NCBI GenBank assembly: GCA_029204225.1
Contig: CM055104.1
Coordinates: 46,942,451 to 47,006,450, forward strand
Length of the DNA: 64,000 nt
Direction of reading: 5' to 3'
Origin: Diphasiastrum complanatum
Taxonomy: Eukaryota > Streptophyta > Lycopodiopsida > Lycopodiales > Lycopodiaceae
This document shows positions 35,551-48,592 of the stretch, in pieces (the first letter of the stretch is position 1; the number at the start of each line of letters is the position of its first letter). The notes beneath the pieces are model-generated. The model did no database searches. It was not told where the DNA came from and saw only the letters and a list, made by a program, of their open reading frames with translations. The position numbers were made by a program, and so were the translations under genes.

Positions 35551-36118
35551 TCTAACACATATTGTCCCATTGTGGAAAATATGGCTCAATAAAAATGCCA
35601 AGTGAACATGATAACAAGCAAAACAAGGTCAATGACAAATTAGTATTCATTGAAGCTATTAGAGTGTACAAGCTCACAAATGTCGCAAGTGGACCTATCA
35701 AAAAAATTAAGAACGCTTAACATATGCATTTTTCATGATCATGTACTAGGGTTTTAACTAAGCATCACCAAGATTGGGATTCTTTTCACGTAACCCACTT
35801 CTTTTATTGTACTTCCTTGACGTACCTTTGTAAAAAGGCATGTTAAAGCAATTCCCTTCTAAGAGAATAGCAGCCATGCCTTTTTGGCACAATGAAAAAA
35901 TGTTTCTATGGCACCTTTACCTAGACTTTCTATGTTATAAATTTGGGCTAATATTGTACCTTTTCTTAACTAAAAATAAAAGTGTGTATTTTAGGCACAG
36001 ATACCCCAAAAACACTACACGGATTTTGCACACATTGATGAAAACACATGAGAGAAGTCCAAGTACTATGTGTTATTGAAGTTGTGGTATTGATGGCACT
36101 TGAAGGCATTATGGGAAG
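35551..36118. other. No recognisable gene
   Basis: AT-rich unassigned flank between the inverted-repeat arm and the DNA element. Confidence 0.4.
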
Positions 36119-36144
36119 AACACAATTTCCTATTGAGTGGGTAA
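36119..36144 (+). repeat. Left terminal inverted repeat
   Basis: Pairs with 41525-41550, 25 of 26 bases. Preceded by GAAG. Confidence 0.65.
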
Positions 36145-36800
36145 TTGAAAAGGTTTCTCCTAAGAAGATTCCCTTCAAAACTTTAAAAATCAAGGTACCA
36201 AAAATAAAATCACATTTTTGGGTAAAATTATTTTTTTAAGTGCAAGCTTTTTGACTTTTTAAAATCCTTAAAATGCACATACCATATTTTCAAAAATACA
36301 TTAGTAAGAAACTACACAATTACGTGCAGCATTGCAAATTTGATATTGTTTTAAAAAATATCACAAACAAAGAATGAACTTAAATTTCATATAGCTAATT
36401 GACTCTTCACTGAGATTTTGTTATAGGTACTTGCATGAATCATTAATGAATTATTCATATTTTAAATGTCATCAAAATATTGGCATCTAGATGTTTTCAA
36501 AACATTATAATGATGTATTAGATTGCATAAAAAATATCCAATAATTTTTTTTCATAACAAATAAATTTATCAAAATGCAGAATAATAGTGCATAAATAAA
36601 CAAGAACTTTTTATAAATCTAAGAATAAGCTCATGAAGCATAATATCTCAAATATATCATTGTGAATCTCACAGAAATAAAATTTTGATTTTCAAATTTG
36701 GGACTTTCCATTCAAATATAAGTATCCAATAACATAAGGTTTTGGCCAATTACATTTATGTCTGCAAATCAATATCCAGCAACATATATTCCCTAACATA

Positions 36801-39002
36801 TCAAGCAATATCTAGTAACATCTCAGGTAAGGCCTCCTCGGCTGATTGAGAGGCTTGCCCCTCATCAATGACATCAGTAGCCCTATCAGTGAAATCTTGA
36901 GAGGGCTCATTAATATCATCTCTCAACCCAACTAGCTCCCCTTCTTCGTTTACTAATGGGGGAACCGATTTGGATGAGGCACTCTGGAACCTCTCACTAT
37001 TGTCGACTGCTCGAGCCCCAACTTCCTAATCTTCATCTGGAAGTTCTCGAATAGCAGCAACTCTCATCTCAATATAGGTTGCCTGGACTTCATCCACTTC
37101 AATAGCTATGCAATTCTTGTTTTTCTTAAGGGCACAGCATGTGGTAGTACCTACATGTAAAAGTATATAAAAGAATAAGTAATTTTCAAAAAACAAAAAT
37201 GAAATTCGAAAGTTAATAATCAATAATAAGAACTAATTTAAGCAAAGAAACACATCTTCATACCTGTTTTTGCAAACATGTCCGAAATCCAATCATCCTC
37301 ATTCGAAAACATATCAATCAACTTATTGATTAATCTCTGAGGCTTTTGGTAAGTGTCTCAATTTTCGAGTGACAAATGGACAAGAAATGACATTACTACA
37401 TTGCTCATTGCAATGAATCCACAATCTCTTTTTCTCATGGGCATCAAAGTAGCCCACGGTCATCATTTCAAAAGAACTGATAAGCCGGCAGCCCATTGCA
37501 CGTTCAAGATTTGTTTTGTTCCTGCATATGTTATACCATATTAGTATTCAGACAAATAGTTTCAAACATTAACTAAATCAAAAAAAAATATCACAATATG
37601 TAATTAAAATGACATACCATACAAGGTGCTCAATAGCATGACATGTAGCTTTCAGAGATGCAATGACTAATGACGATTGAGCCACGCTATGGAAAATCAC
37701 ACATCTCCATAAAGAAGACGTTGTCAAGGCAGCAAAATCATTCACCAGCTTCATTATTTGAGGGTAAGGAAATGGTTTCAAGTCATTAATGGAGCCAGGC
37801 ATTCTGAAACCATATGGAATATCCGCAATGGCAAGAGTATACGCATGCTTTGGGACCTCTTCTATCAATTTCGAGACATTAGAACAAACAACCCGATACG
37901 TAAATGTCCTCATAGGATCCAAAAGACAAGTGAAGGTTTTATAATCCTCAGACATTGGCGGGAGGGAATCTTTTAACTGAATCCTCATTCGTTCTTTCTT
38001 AGCCCTCTATATATGCGACAAAAATTTTGGAGGGCAATCCAAGTCCTCTCCAGCCTTTGCCTTCTTTGGCTGTAAAACCACAGCAACAAATATATATGTT
38101 TAATTATACATTATAAAGAGCTAAAACAAAACATAAATATATTATTTCTACATTCTTACCTTATAATTCTGGAAAGCCAAAAGAATTCAGACAAAGCTTT
38201 TGTTGAGCTGAAAGTCGGATAGTTTTGTTTGACCTCATTCCAGCTGGCACAATTCAGCCGCTTCATCCTCAGCTCTTGAATTCGGATGAACACTTTGTGA
38301 CTGCAGAAATACCGTGATGAGAAAAACAGATAATTTTTGTGAGAGGTACGCAACAGAAACTCGATGACGTGCATCGACTTGGTGTTACTAACTCGATGCA
38401 GTGCATCGAGTTGGTGTATTAGTATACCAATTGGTACACCAACTCGATGCACTGCATCGAGTTGGTCCACCACTCAATGCTTTGCAAAGCAAGTATTATA
38501 CTAAAAACAACAATAAACGACTGAATATCAAAATAGCTTACTTCTTAAACTCAAGGTGCATTCGTACATGCTAAGCTCCTTTGAGACTACACGTGAAAGC
38601 ACCGACATAATGGTGGTCTCATCCTTGATTCCCTGAAGAGATCTCTACTAGTGCCCTCTCATATCATCAGTGAGCTCCTCAATCTGAAGGTCAGCTTTTT
38701 TGTAGCCTCTTTTGACAAAGCAATAAGAACAACTTTTCTCTTCGAGACCTTTTGGCCCTTCAGCTCCTTATTCTCCCACATTCCGAAAATAGTGTCTTGA
38801 ATGTCCCACATCTATCCCAATCATATTTACGTAGGCCATGTGACTTTTTGGACTCATCAAGGACAACTCCAACCTCTAGCAAACATTGGCGTCTCAATGC
38901 ACCATCAGCTTTTTTGTGACATTTAAGATAATCAACATATTCATGGTGAAAAAACTGATTTTCAAATATATTTTTCCCTCGATTTACAGAGACCCTGCCC
39001 AC
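36801..39002 (-). pseudogene. DNA amino-methyltransferase-like gene (N6_N4_MTase, beta-type order), decayed
   Basis: Four exons can be read with good GT-AG junctions: 38300-38160, 38069-37618, 37521-37264 and 37150-36801. The introns are 90, 96 and 113 bp. A further N-terminal coding stretch lies at 39002 to about 38560. Exon 38069-37618 carries AYTLAIADIPYGF (DIPY at 37823-37812), the catalytic motif-IV position of amino-methyltransferases, followed by SLWRCVIFHS and HLVW. Across the next junctions the reading is LINKLIDMF, WISDMFAKT joined to GTTTCCAL, then NCIAIEVDEVQ. This is the AdoMet-binding motif I and the following acidic residue. Catalytic motif before AdoMet motif is the beta-class order. 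Decay: stops near 38011 and 37026, and a frameshift near 37355. The C-terminal acidic tail runs to the stop at 36801. Inferred role: methylation of adenine-N6 or cytosine-N4 in DNA, perhaps on the element itself. An RNA substrate cannot be excluded. Confidence 0.65.
38392..38461. repeat. Perfect 27-bp hairpin with 16-nt loop
   Basis: The arm 38392-38418 is the exact reverse complement of 38435-38461. Each arm contains CTCGATGCAGTGCATCGAG, itself a 19-bp palindrome apart from its central base. A third, degenerate copy lies at 38359-38385. The structure is in non-coding sequence just 5' of the 38300 exon of the methyltransferase-like gene. Confidence 0.9.
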
Positions 39003-39115
39003 AATTCATCTTGTGAGGTGAGCATTCATTTTGTTGCAATGCAAATTGTGTAGGAAAACAAAAGATAAAAAGATGGAGAACTTTTTATTTAGGTCTGAGT
39101 CCTAGTGAGCAAGAC
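39003..39115. promoter_or_regulatory. Shared divergent promoter region
   Basis: The 113 bp between the two divergent genes of the element must hold both promoters if the gene starts are right. No clear TATA box is seen in either direction. Confidence 0.3.
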
Positions 39116-41198
39116 GTGTTTCTATCCTCACAATTGATACCTTGTTTAAAAAAAACGTTTGACCATAGTCTGGGGAATGACCTCGTTTGTAGAGGGGCAT
39201 TTAAAATTGTGTTGAGCCTCGACAACTCTCGACTAGAGAGGATAAAGTACAGAATTAATAAGTTTGGTCATATCCAACCATCTCCAAAGGTTGTGGGTGA
39301 TGTTGCACAACACACATTGTTATGGATGGAGAAATATTTTCGTCTTCATTGCAAGGTAATGCCAACGACTGGTAAATTCCATCTTGCTGATAACTTTACT
39401 TGAATGGAAATTTTTTTAGTATACAAAGAGCATATGATTCAAAACAATGACAGGTATCTATCTTATTCATATTTCACAAAACTTTGGAAAAGAGATTTCA
39501 ATAATGTCTCTATTCCATGAAAAGTGCGAGCGGAATGTCAAAAAATAATGCATCACCGTAAAAAATGCTTTGGGTTTCCAAAGAAGTATTTTGGCATTGT
39601 TATTGATGGGATGGATAAAAAAAAAGACACAGTTGCCTCACTTCGCACGGCTACCAAAGGATCTTCACGAAGAAACGATGCTTCAAGCACATTTGGTCGG
39701 TTGCTTGATATACAATGAAGTTGTTCATCCCCGAGTATATTTCACATATCCTAATGTGCATAATGATCCCAACTTAACCGTGACTATTATTCATCATGTT
39801 TTATCTTCATGGCAAGGATTGCTTCTGGCTGTTTTACATGTTCAGTTGGACAGCACATCAAGAGAGAATAAGAATCAAATGGTCTTCGGTTATTTGAATA
39901 TGCTTGTGGAGAAGGGCGTTTTCAGAAAAGTAATGGTTAATTTTCTATTGGTTGGATACACACACGATCATATAGATCAAATTTTCAGCACTTTATCTAA
40001 AAAGTTGTCACGGCGAGATGCATTTACACTTCCTATAATGATGTCCATCATAGAGGAAGTTTGTAACACTCCTAAGCCAAGCATATATCATATCAAGGAG
40101 ACCATTGACTTCAAGGAGTTTGTGAAGTCTTCAAGATAACTATGTTTGAAAAAGTTAAATGACATTAGCTACCAACATTGCTTTCTTATTAAAAAAAATA
40201 TGGAAAATGAGGTTGTGTTAATGTATGGGAAACAATTGTCAACATGTAAACAATGGCTTCCAACAGATGGTTTGAAATTCTTGATACATGTACCAGTTGC
40301 TCAGATGTTCCCAAAGCAGCTGCCTATGTTACTAGCCAAAGAAGTAAAAGATACTGAAAAACATTGATTATCAAAAGTGCATAGAAGAGCATAAACTTCT
40401 AATCAAGAAAGCAAAAAAATATGCGGGAGAACATGATACTAAATGGTGGGATACATTTAATGGGGAGCAAATGGTGATATTAAGTAATATTGAAGACAAC
40501 AAATGGGAACTCTCATTTGACTTCGTGTGGCTTGTCCATCAAAGTAATACCGAAACATAGCACGTATAGATCACAGAACATTATGAATGTGTTAGAGAGA
40601 CCAGAGAGATTTATCTTGGAGCAAGGCGGTCAACAAGCAAGAGGGACAGACTAGCCCAGATGTGGAAGGGTGACCCGCAAGATATCCAAGAGGGTACTTT
40701 GGTAGCTACACTGGCAACAGATGATGATCTCAGTCACCTCTTTTAATTTGGAAAAGTACTCACACTTCATCGAGACGATATCACATCCAAGATTAAATAC
40801 ATAATTGTGCATTGGTTTAAAATAGATCACATTGATCCATTCAAAGGGAGGTCCGTACAGTGCATGGTAAAGGGAAGAAGCGAAAAACAAAGAATACTCC
40901 AAATTCTTCTTTATTGTCTTTAGAGGAAGTGGATATTTTAGGGTACGACTTCATGCTCACCACAACAGGTCATTTGAGAAAGTCCACTATTGAAATCCTA
41001 AAGCAAAAAATTTTCGCAACAAACGATGTGGGACCGTCCTCACGAACCAGAAGAAGTATGGAAATCTATGAAAATTACAGCTTGCATCATGAGGAAGGTA
41101 ATGTTTTAGTACATAGTGAAGAAGAGGATGCTCCTTCTACCACTTCAGGATCATCAACACCTATAACTACTGATAGTGATGGGATTGATAGTGACTAG
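39116..41198 (+). pseudogene. DDE transposase-like gene (DUF7869-type), decayed
   Basis: In order: CRGAFKIVLSLDNSRLERI (a helix-turn-helix-like start); WMEKYFRLHCKVMP; FHLADNFT followed by a stop; YSYFTKLWKRDFNNVSIP; then FGIVIDGMDKKK (Asp at 39605); a frame change in the A9 run at about 39616-39625; HFARLPKDLHEETML; VQLDSTSRENKN (Asp at 39849); FLLVGYTHDHIDQIFSTLSK (Asp at 39966 and 39975). The spaced Asp motifs followed by GxTHxxID suggest an RNase H-like catalytic fold; I associate this motif set with proteins annotated DUF7869. The later part (40146-40870) has stops. A last frame at 40860-41198 ends in an acidic Ser/Thr-rich tail. The Cys pair seen in the copy at 20620-21180 is deleted here. 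Likely the transposase of the 36119-41550 element. Confidence 0.6.
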
Positions 41199-41524
41199 CA
41201 TTTGGACCTATATGAGTCCAAAGAGTTTTGAATATCACGTGTCACAAAATATAAGTAATTACTTTTTTTGTTTGTCACCTTTATATCGTAAGAGTATGAG
41301 CATTTTAAAGATGTGCTCCTTTTTTAAACTTGGTACTCTTTGAAAGGAAATGTTCTTCCAAGTGGTCTTGAGAACAAAAAAAACGGTATAATTGTTATCC
41401 TTGTCAAGAACAAAAAGCAATACTTTGCGCATGCGTATTGCTTTTTTGTTGACACCCATAAAAAGAGGTCATTTTTTGAAGTATCTTAGGGAAAATTCCA
41501 AATGTTTCCCCTTAGTTGGAAAAT

Positions 41525-41550
41525 TTACCCATTCAATAGGAAATTGTGTT
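41525..41550 (-). repeat. Right terminal inverted repeat
   Basis: Pairs with 36119-36144. Followed by GAAG at 41551-41554. Confidence 0.65.
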
Positions 41551-43068
<1,518 letters not shown>

Positions 43069-45885
43069 TCATTTAAATGTGCTCATTGGGCTATGGGCTT
43101 CTTGTGTTTCGGATGTTAGGGCTGTGTTAGGATCAAAAAAGATGGGTGGCAAGAAGTCATCCCATTTGGGGGTGACGCCCATCAAAAATTCAAGGTCCCG
43201 GATGAATTCTACTATCGCGCAGACTGTGGGATTAGGGCACATGAGATAACTTTTCAAAAATTGGATGAGAGCCCTTTTGGCATCTACATCCATGCCCATT
43301 CCATGCTCCGAATGAATATTTGGCCAGTTTGGTGTCCTGACCTTGATCTTGTCCAGTGGTGTTCCACACTCCGCCCATTTGGATCGTCGCAGAATGGAGA
43401 CAAAGTGCGGGTTGGCGCGCAACTAGCGTGGGCTTGTCACATAAGCGGATCCTTCTCGAACGTTTTTTTGTCGCCAGTCAAGTTGTGGCCCCAAGGCTGG
43501 AAGGTATGCCAGCTCATTGCCCTTGATATCTTTGGCTGAAAATGAGATCTACAACCGGGCGTGAAGATTTGTGGTAATATTGGAGTAGATACTTGTTGAT
43601 TTCATCTACCACGGTCTTTGGTTTGTGGAAGGTGCAGCTGGCAGATATCAAGCGAGAACCCTGGGAGGTGGACGCTTGTTGTTCCTCCATGGTTTGCCCT
43701 TGACTTCCCCTTGATTTGTCTCTGCTCCTTGGCTGGTATCTAGGCCTTGCTCCTGGCCTTGGTCTTGAGTATCAAGCCCCACTGCGTCTGATTCTTGGTC
43801 TTGGCCCGAACTGGCCAGTGAAGCTTCAAGTGTGGGTGGCGATGGAATTACCACTGGGGCTGGCTATGGTTGTTGTGCCATGTGGTGCTGGCAAGCCTTG
43901 AGAGCTGCCTTCGCTTGTGTGAGCTCTCAGAGTGCACTTGCGTAGTATCTGTTGAATTTGGCTTGGTAGCCATCCAGCGTTTGTTGATATAGGTCCACTT
44001 GTCTTGTTAGAAAGTCCATCTTGATTTGAATGAGAGGTTGGTTAGTGGGAACGAGCTGGGCTAACCATAGTTTCTTCTCTTGTTGTAGGGCCTGCACCTC
44101 TGCTCCCAGGCATTGATTTTCTGCTTCAAGGACAAGTAGTTGGGCTTGGAGTGGTGGGGCAAGATCTCCTGGACCTGTGTGGAGGTGTCTATTGCTGATT
44201 TGAAGAGGCTCTTGATGTAACGTTGAAGACCTTTTTCATGTTGTTGCAGCTTCAGCACTTGATTTTTTTTCTGCCTGCTCATGTTGTATGGCCACTTGGA
44301 GGTCTTGCTGGAGCTGAGTGAGTTCTGCTCGCAGTTTGGTGTTGTTCATGGTTTATGGCCAAGTCCAGTACATGGCCATCTAATGAGGTTTTGGCTGCTA
44401 CCATATCCTGGATAAAGGTACCCAAGGTTTGGTAGGCCGATGTGACGTTTGTAGGCCCGACCGGTAGGGTACTAGTTGCTAGGCCTTGATGAGGTGTCAC
44501 CCGTACGACTTGGACATCGTCGTCATCGTCTTCTATGAGAGTCTCTTGCTCAACTAGGTCCTCAAGTGCGGTGGGATTAGCATGGGGAGGAGATGGTACG
44601 TATTCTGCTTGTGTGAATGCGTCATCATCCAACGGTTGATCGGACTCGGCAATCTGATGAGATGAATCTAGAGGGGAAGTGAGAGGAGTAGCAGAAGTGT
44701 GTACATGGGATGGAATGGGTTGTTCGAAGGAGGCTACGAGTGGAAGAGTGGAGAGTTGAAGGTGGTGTCAAGGATGGATGGAGATCTGGGAGGTGTAAGG
44801 TTGAGGAAATTCATCCAAGAGAAGGTTTCGGCTGATATTTGAGAATCTTGCATATTAATGATGAGGGGTGGAGTGGAAATAGGAGAGGTAATGCAATGGT
44901 GATGGAGGGTGAAGAAGAAGAAGTAAGAATGGTGGCGGAAGGTGGAGGAATGAGAGCGATGGAAATAGAAGCGGTGGCAGCAGTGGATGGTGGGATGGAA
45001 GTGGAAGCAGAAGAAGCGGATGCAGGACATGGAGGTGCGGTGCATTGTCGGGTGGCAAGAGGACTTGTGGAGGAGGAGGTAGCACCACACATATGTTTGT
45101 TGGCTGGTGAGTTAGTCTGAGCAACAGGAGAGACAAGACTGGTGGATGCAACGGTGGTGGAAAGGATGTAGAATGAGTTAAACCCCAAACTTTTTGTTCA
45201 AGGAGGGTAACAATGAGGGTGGAGAGAAGGGGCCCTGTGGTGATTCAATCATGCGCGCTATGTTTTATGGCCTACATCAACTCGGAGATAATGAAGGTAT
45301 ATCAATCTTAGGGCACAACCAAGGGGCTAGGGAATTCCTTATAGGATTCCACAATCTGGCTAAGGAGGTTGGACTAAATGCATTCCTTATACAAGCTTCC
45401 AATGGCTAAGAAATTGGTCAATAGATAAGCATCAACTTGGATAATGGGGTCGTTGATGGCCTCTATCAAATAACCATCATTCATATGTAGAATGGATTCA
45501 GCAAGAGGGGTCAGGAATGGTTTGATGAGTTTAGGAGCACGGCGGTGGCTTGGCTTGGGTCTATCACCAGAAAGGATTCTGATGGTAGCTAGAGAGTTAG
45601 CATTCACATGCATGCAGTGCGTGATACCATTGTACTCGATGTAAATTAGTGCTTATTTTCGTCCCACATGGCGTAGGCCAAGAGGATGATTTGCATGTTT
45701 AGGATGAAGGTGAAGTGCGTGGGGTAAACTCCCATTGCTTCAAGGAGGGGGCCAGTGGTTTGGATCCATGGAGCGATCTGAGACTCCGTAGGCAAATCCA
45801 TAACTTCACGTATAATCACTTGTTTGGTGTCGATTTCATCGAAAGAGCTGGATGGTTGATTGTCGGGGGTGCTAGAGGATGCCAT
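43069..45885 (-). pseudogene. Long degraded coding sequence with coiled coil, family unknown
   Basis: On the minus strand, reading can be followed through several frames for about 900 codons. The start at 45885 is MASSSTPDNQPSSSFDEIDT. Then come MHVNANSLATIRIL, a Pro/Ser-rich stretch, an acidic frame (44632-44279: LIEDDDDDVQVVRV), a Gln/Leu heptad-like coiled coil (about 44280-43900), a Gln/Asp/Gly-rich spacer (43854-43648) and a final segment with NPTVCAIVEFIRDLEFLMG. Several stops and shifts break it. The layout (N-terminal globular part, disordered middle, coiled coil) would fit a retroelement gag or a plant-mobile-domain type protein, but no motif decides. It lies directly downstream of a Gypsy protease-linker remnant on the same strand (46435-45981). 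Confidence 0.4.
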
Positions 45886-45980
45886 GATGATCGGGGTCGG
45901 TTGGGGTCTTTACAGAGGTAAGGTAAGGGTTGGGTACGATGCGGTAATGACTGGGGATGGAAAAAGGAGGAAAAAACTTT

Positions 45981-46435
45981 TTAAAAAAATAAAAAGACTC
46001 CAAAAAGGTGAAAATGATGGATTTTGAGTGAATGGGAGTGGAATAGGTAGAAATGAGAGTGGAGCAGGTGGTTATGACATGTTAACTGAGTGGGTGTCAA
46101 TTGCTCTCCCACATGAACAATCTTCTCTTTTTCGTTTGGCTCTGTTAGATTCATAGGTTGTGTTTGTGCAGGTCCTTCAAAGACTTGTTCTGATGGTTCT
46201 TGACTCCGATCAGATTCTCTTTGTGCTTGTGGCATCATAATTTCTACGTTAGCTAAGGTATAGTTTTTGAAGGTCTTTGGCATCTCATGAATTGGCGTTC
46301 ATCGAGATTCCTCCTTCAGCATGTTGATCTTAACACGACTCGTAATCTTTGGGTCTGAGATGATGACGTTGCATTTGGTTCCATCCGGATAGATTTCAAG
46401 GAGTTCAATTGTAAGGACCACTAGGGAAAATCCCT
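45981..46435 (-). pseudogene. Gypsy protease-RT linker remnant
   Basis: The minus strand reads ELLEIYPDGTKCNVIISDPK, a stop, MPKTFKNYTLANVEIMMPQA and then TQPMNLTEPNEKEKIVHVG followed by EQLTPTQL. The last motif matches that at 15440-15700 (TQPMNLVEP...VGSQLNPE), the lead-in to a Gypsy reverse transcriptase. The enzyme is absent because the reading ends at about 46085. Confidence 0.6.
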
Positions 46436-46741
46436 AAGATGAGGATAGGAAAACACAATAAGAGAAGCCAAACTGCCCAACCAAACCTAGATCAAGCCCC
46501 CAAGCCATGCCATGTGAAAGCTAGAGGAGAAGAGAAAAACTGGTAACCTAAACCCAATATATTGATGGGAGAATCCCCACCTCAATATATAGAGAGTAGA
46601 TTCTTGTGCATGAACCCATCCAATCCCCATGCAGGTCAACTATAAATAGGTCACATCTCTTCATGCAGTCCTCTTGCCTATATCTGTCACAAGCACATGC
46701 AATACTCCATATATCTCAATTAGAGTGTCTGGGTCCTCACA
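46410..46741. repeat. Candidate solo LTR
   Basis: TGTAAGGACC at 46410 and GGTCCTCACA at 46741 form an imperfect 10-bp inverted end pair with the TG...CA typical of LTRs, and CTATAAATAGG lies inside at about 46639. No target duplication is visible and the left end overlaps Gypsy coding sequence, so the call is weak. Confidence 0.35.
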
Positions 46742-46920
46742 AGGTAATTAGTCACAAACAGGTCTTGACTTGGAATTAAATCTTGGCGTGACCAATAATC
46801 TTGAACATTGGAGGGCCGGTCTACCATATTAGGACTATTCCATGTCCTTAGCTGAATATGGCCATAACATTCTTCCCCTCTTAAATAGGTTCTGTCCTTA
46901 GAACATGAAAAAGAAGACAT
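46742..46920 (-). pseudogene. Possible Gypsy pol end
   Basis: The minus strand reads DRTYLRGEECYGHIQ. The underlying TTTAAGAGGGGAAGAATGTTATGG looks like the purine tract and LTR start that follow the pol gene of chromovirus-type Gypsy elements. Confidence 0.4.
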
Positions 46921-47470
46921 GAAATTCTTTCTTAAGCTTTCAACTTTTAACCATGAATGATTATTCTTAGTTTGATCTTTCCTTTTGAATACCTACTTAG
47001 AGATGCAACAATTCACAATTGCTTGACTCTACATAGGAGTACCAACTCAAAATCCCAAGATACACACAATAATTACTCCAACCGGGTTGATCTTCTCCAA
47101 ATAAAAGTTTATCACCTTCATGTAATCCCAATTACATGAACCACTGAGTGAATTAACTCCTTATTTTTGAGATCAAGTCCAAAAGCTAAAGAAATTTCAT
47201 TGTTCTGATAGTCTAGATCTTATCCACAATTTCTTGTAGATAATAGTGTTTCTTGGTACAAATATTTTTAGAATATCCAAATGTTATAAAATACAACAAT
47301 TCAATCAACTAAAATCTCTTGGAGATCCATCAAGTCTCAGACGATTATAACTCAACGTAGAGTTACTGCAGTTAATAGCCCCATTTCTAGTATCACATGC
47401 AAGAAATCAACAATCCATCTGAATCTCAATAGATTTACTGTCTCCTATAATATGGATATGTAGATTGAAC

Positions 47471-47509
<39 letters not shown>

Positions 47510-48587
47510 TAGACTACAATATGTAGCAGAATACCATCCACTAAAGTAAGCAGAATTCCACATAAGTAAAAACAATATACTTAATGAGAAATGCATGTGA
47601 GATCCATAGGACTCAATAAAATACTAGAGTAAAGAGATTCAAAATATTGGTCTGAATTCTTATTCAAAGAATAGATCAAGAATTAATCGTCACACTAAAG
47701 AATCATCACAACCTTATAATCCTCTAACAACAATTAAGTATCTATTTATGATCCATCAATCATAAATATTTAGATGTCGTCAATCATAATTTTCTAGAAT
47801 CCAAAACCATACTTAATCACTATAGGATACTGGAGAGTATGTCCAACATAACTCGGGAAAAGTAAGAATTATTCCAAAATCTTTCCTACTAGGAAAATAT
47901 TGGATTTTAAGAATATTCTCTAAACCGAATTCTCTGACAAAAGTGCTAGATATTCAAGTTCTATATACCACTGGTGATTAAAGATAGAACGCATACCAAA
48001 ATGATAATGACAATCATCTTCAACCACAAAAAACTTTAGATTACCGTCTAGAATCACATCTAGATACCCAAAGTCTTGCTGAATATCAATTCAGTTATTA
48101 CTCTCGGATTCATTATGATTTGCTATCCAATTGAGCTCTCTAGGATACAATCACTAATGATATGAGTCTATTCCTTAACTAAGGACTACTCTATACCAAG
48201 GATATTGTATATCCAATGCACATAATTTTAAATGATGAATCATGATGATTCACTAATCATGCGTCTTACAAGCAATATAATTTAAAAAACATCAATTTCT
48301 GGTGAATCCTCATCACACTGTTCGTTTTACCAATTAACTTCATCCTGGAGTAATCAACTATCCAAGTTAATTGCCAATGATTTAGAAATCTCAAATGTCT
48401 AGGTGCAGATCTTAATTATACATGTATAACACCACATTTAGATCCTTATCCAAATCACTTTTTAGTTAACCAATAAGTCTTTCACAAAAAGATTCGTTAA
48501 CTCTGCAAGTATCTGTCTCAACAATACTTGACCATATGTTTATGTTCACCGACTAGCTTAAGTGCACCAAATAATCCTAGCAACCAA
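46921..48587. other. No recognisable gene; (CA)18 at 47472-47507
   Basis: AT-rich unassigned sequence with one CA microsatellite. GAATA at 48588-48592 is the left target duplication of the next element. Confidence 0.5.
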
Positions 48588-48592
48588 GAATA

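Larger units (their letters stand above)
36119..41550. mobile_element. DNA transposon-like element with methyltransferase and DDE-like genes
   Basis: AACACAATTTCCTATTGAGT at 36119 onward (26 bp to 36144) is matched in inverted orientation at 41525-41550 with one mismatch. The inner flanks stay partly similar (TCCTAAGA...CTTCAAAA). Immediately outside, GAAG stands on both sides (36115-36118 and 41551-41554), a possible 4-bp target duplication. Inside lie two divergent genes with about 110 bp between them: a methyltransferase-like gene running left (39002-36801) and a transposase-like gene running right (39116-41198). Both are decayed. The architecture (inverted ends, duplicated target, transposase plus passenger) is that of a cut-and-paste element of 5.4 kb. 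Confidence 0.6.
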
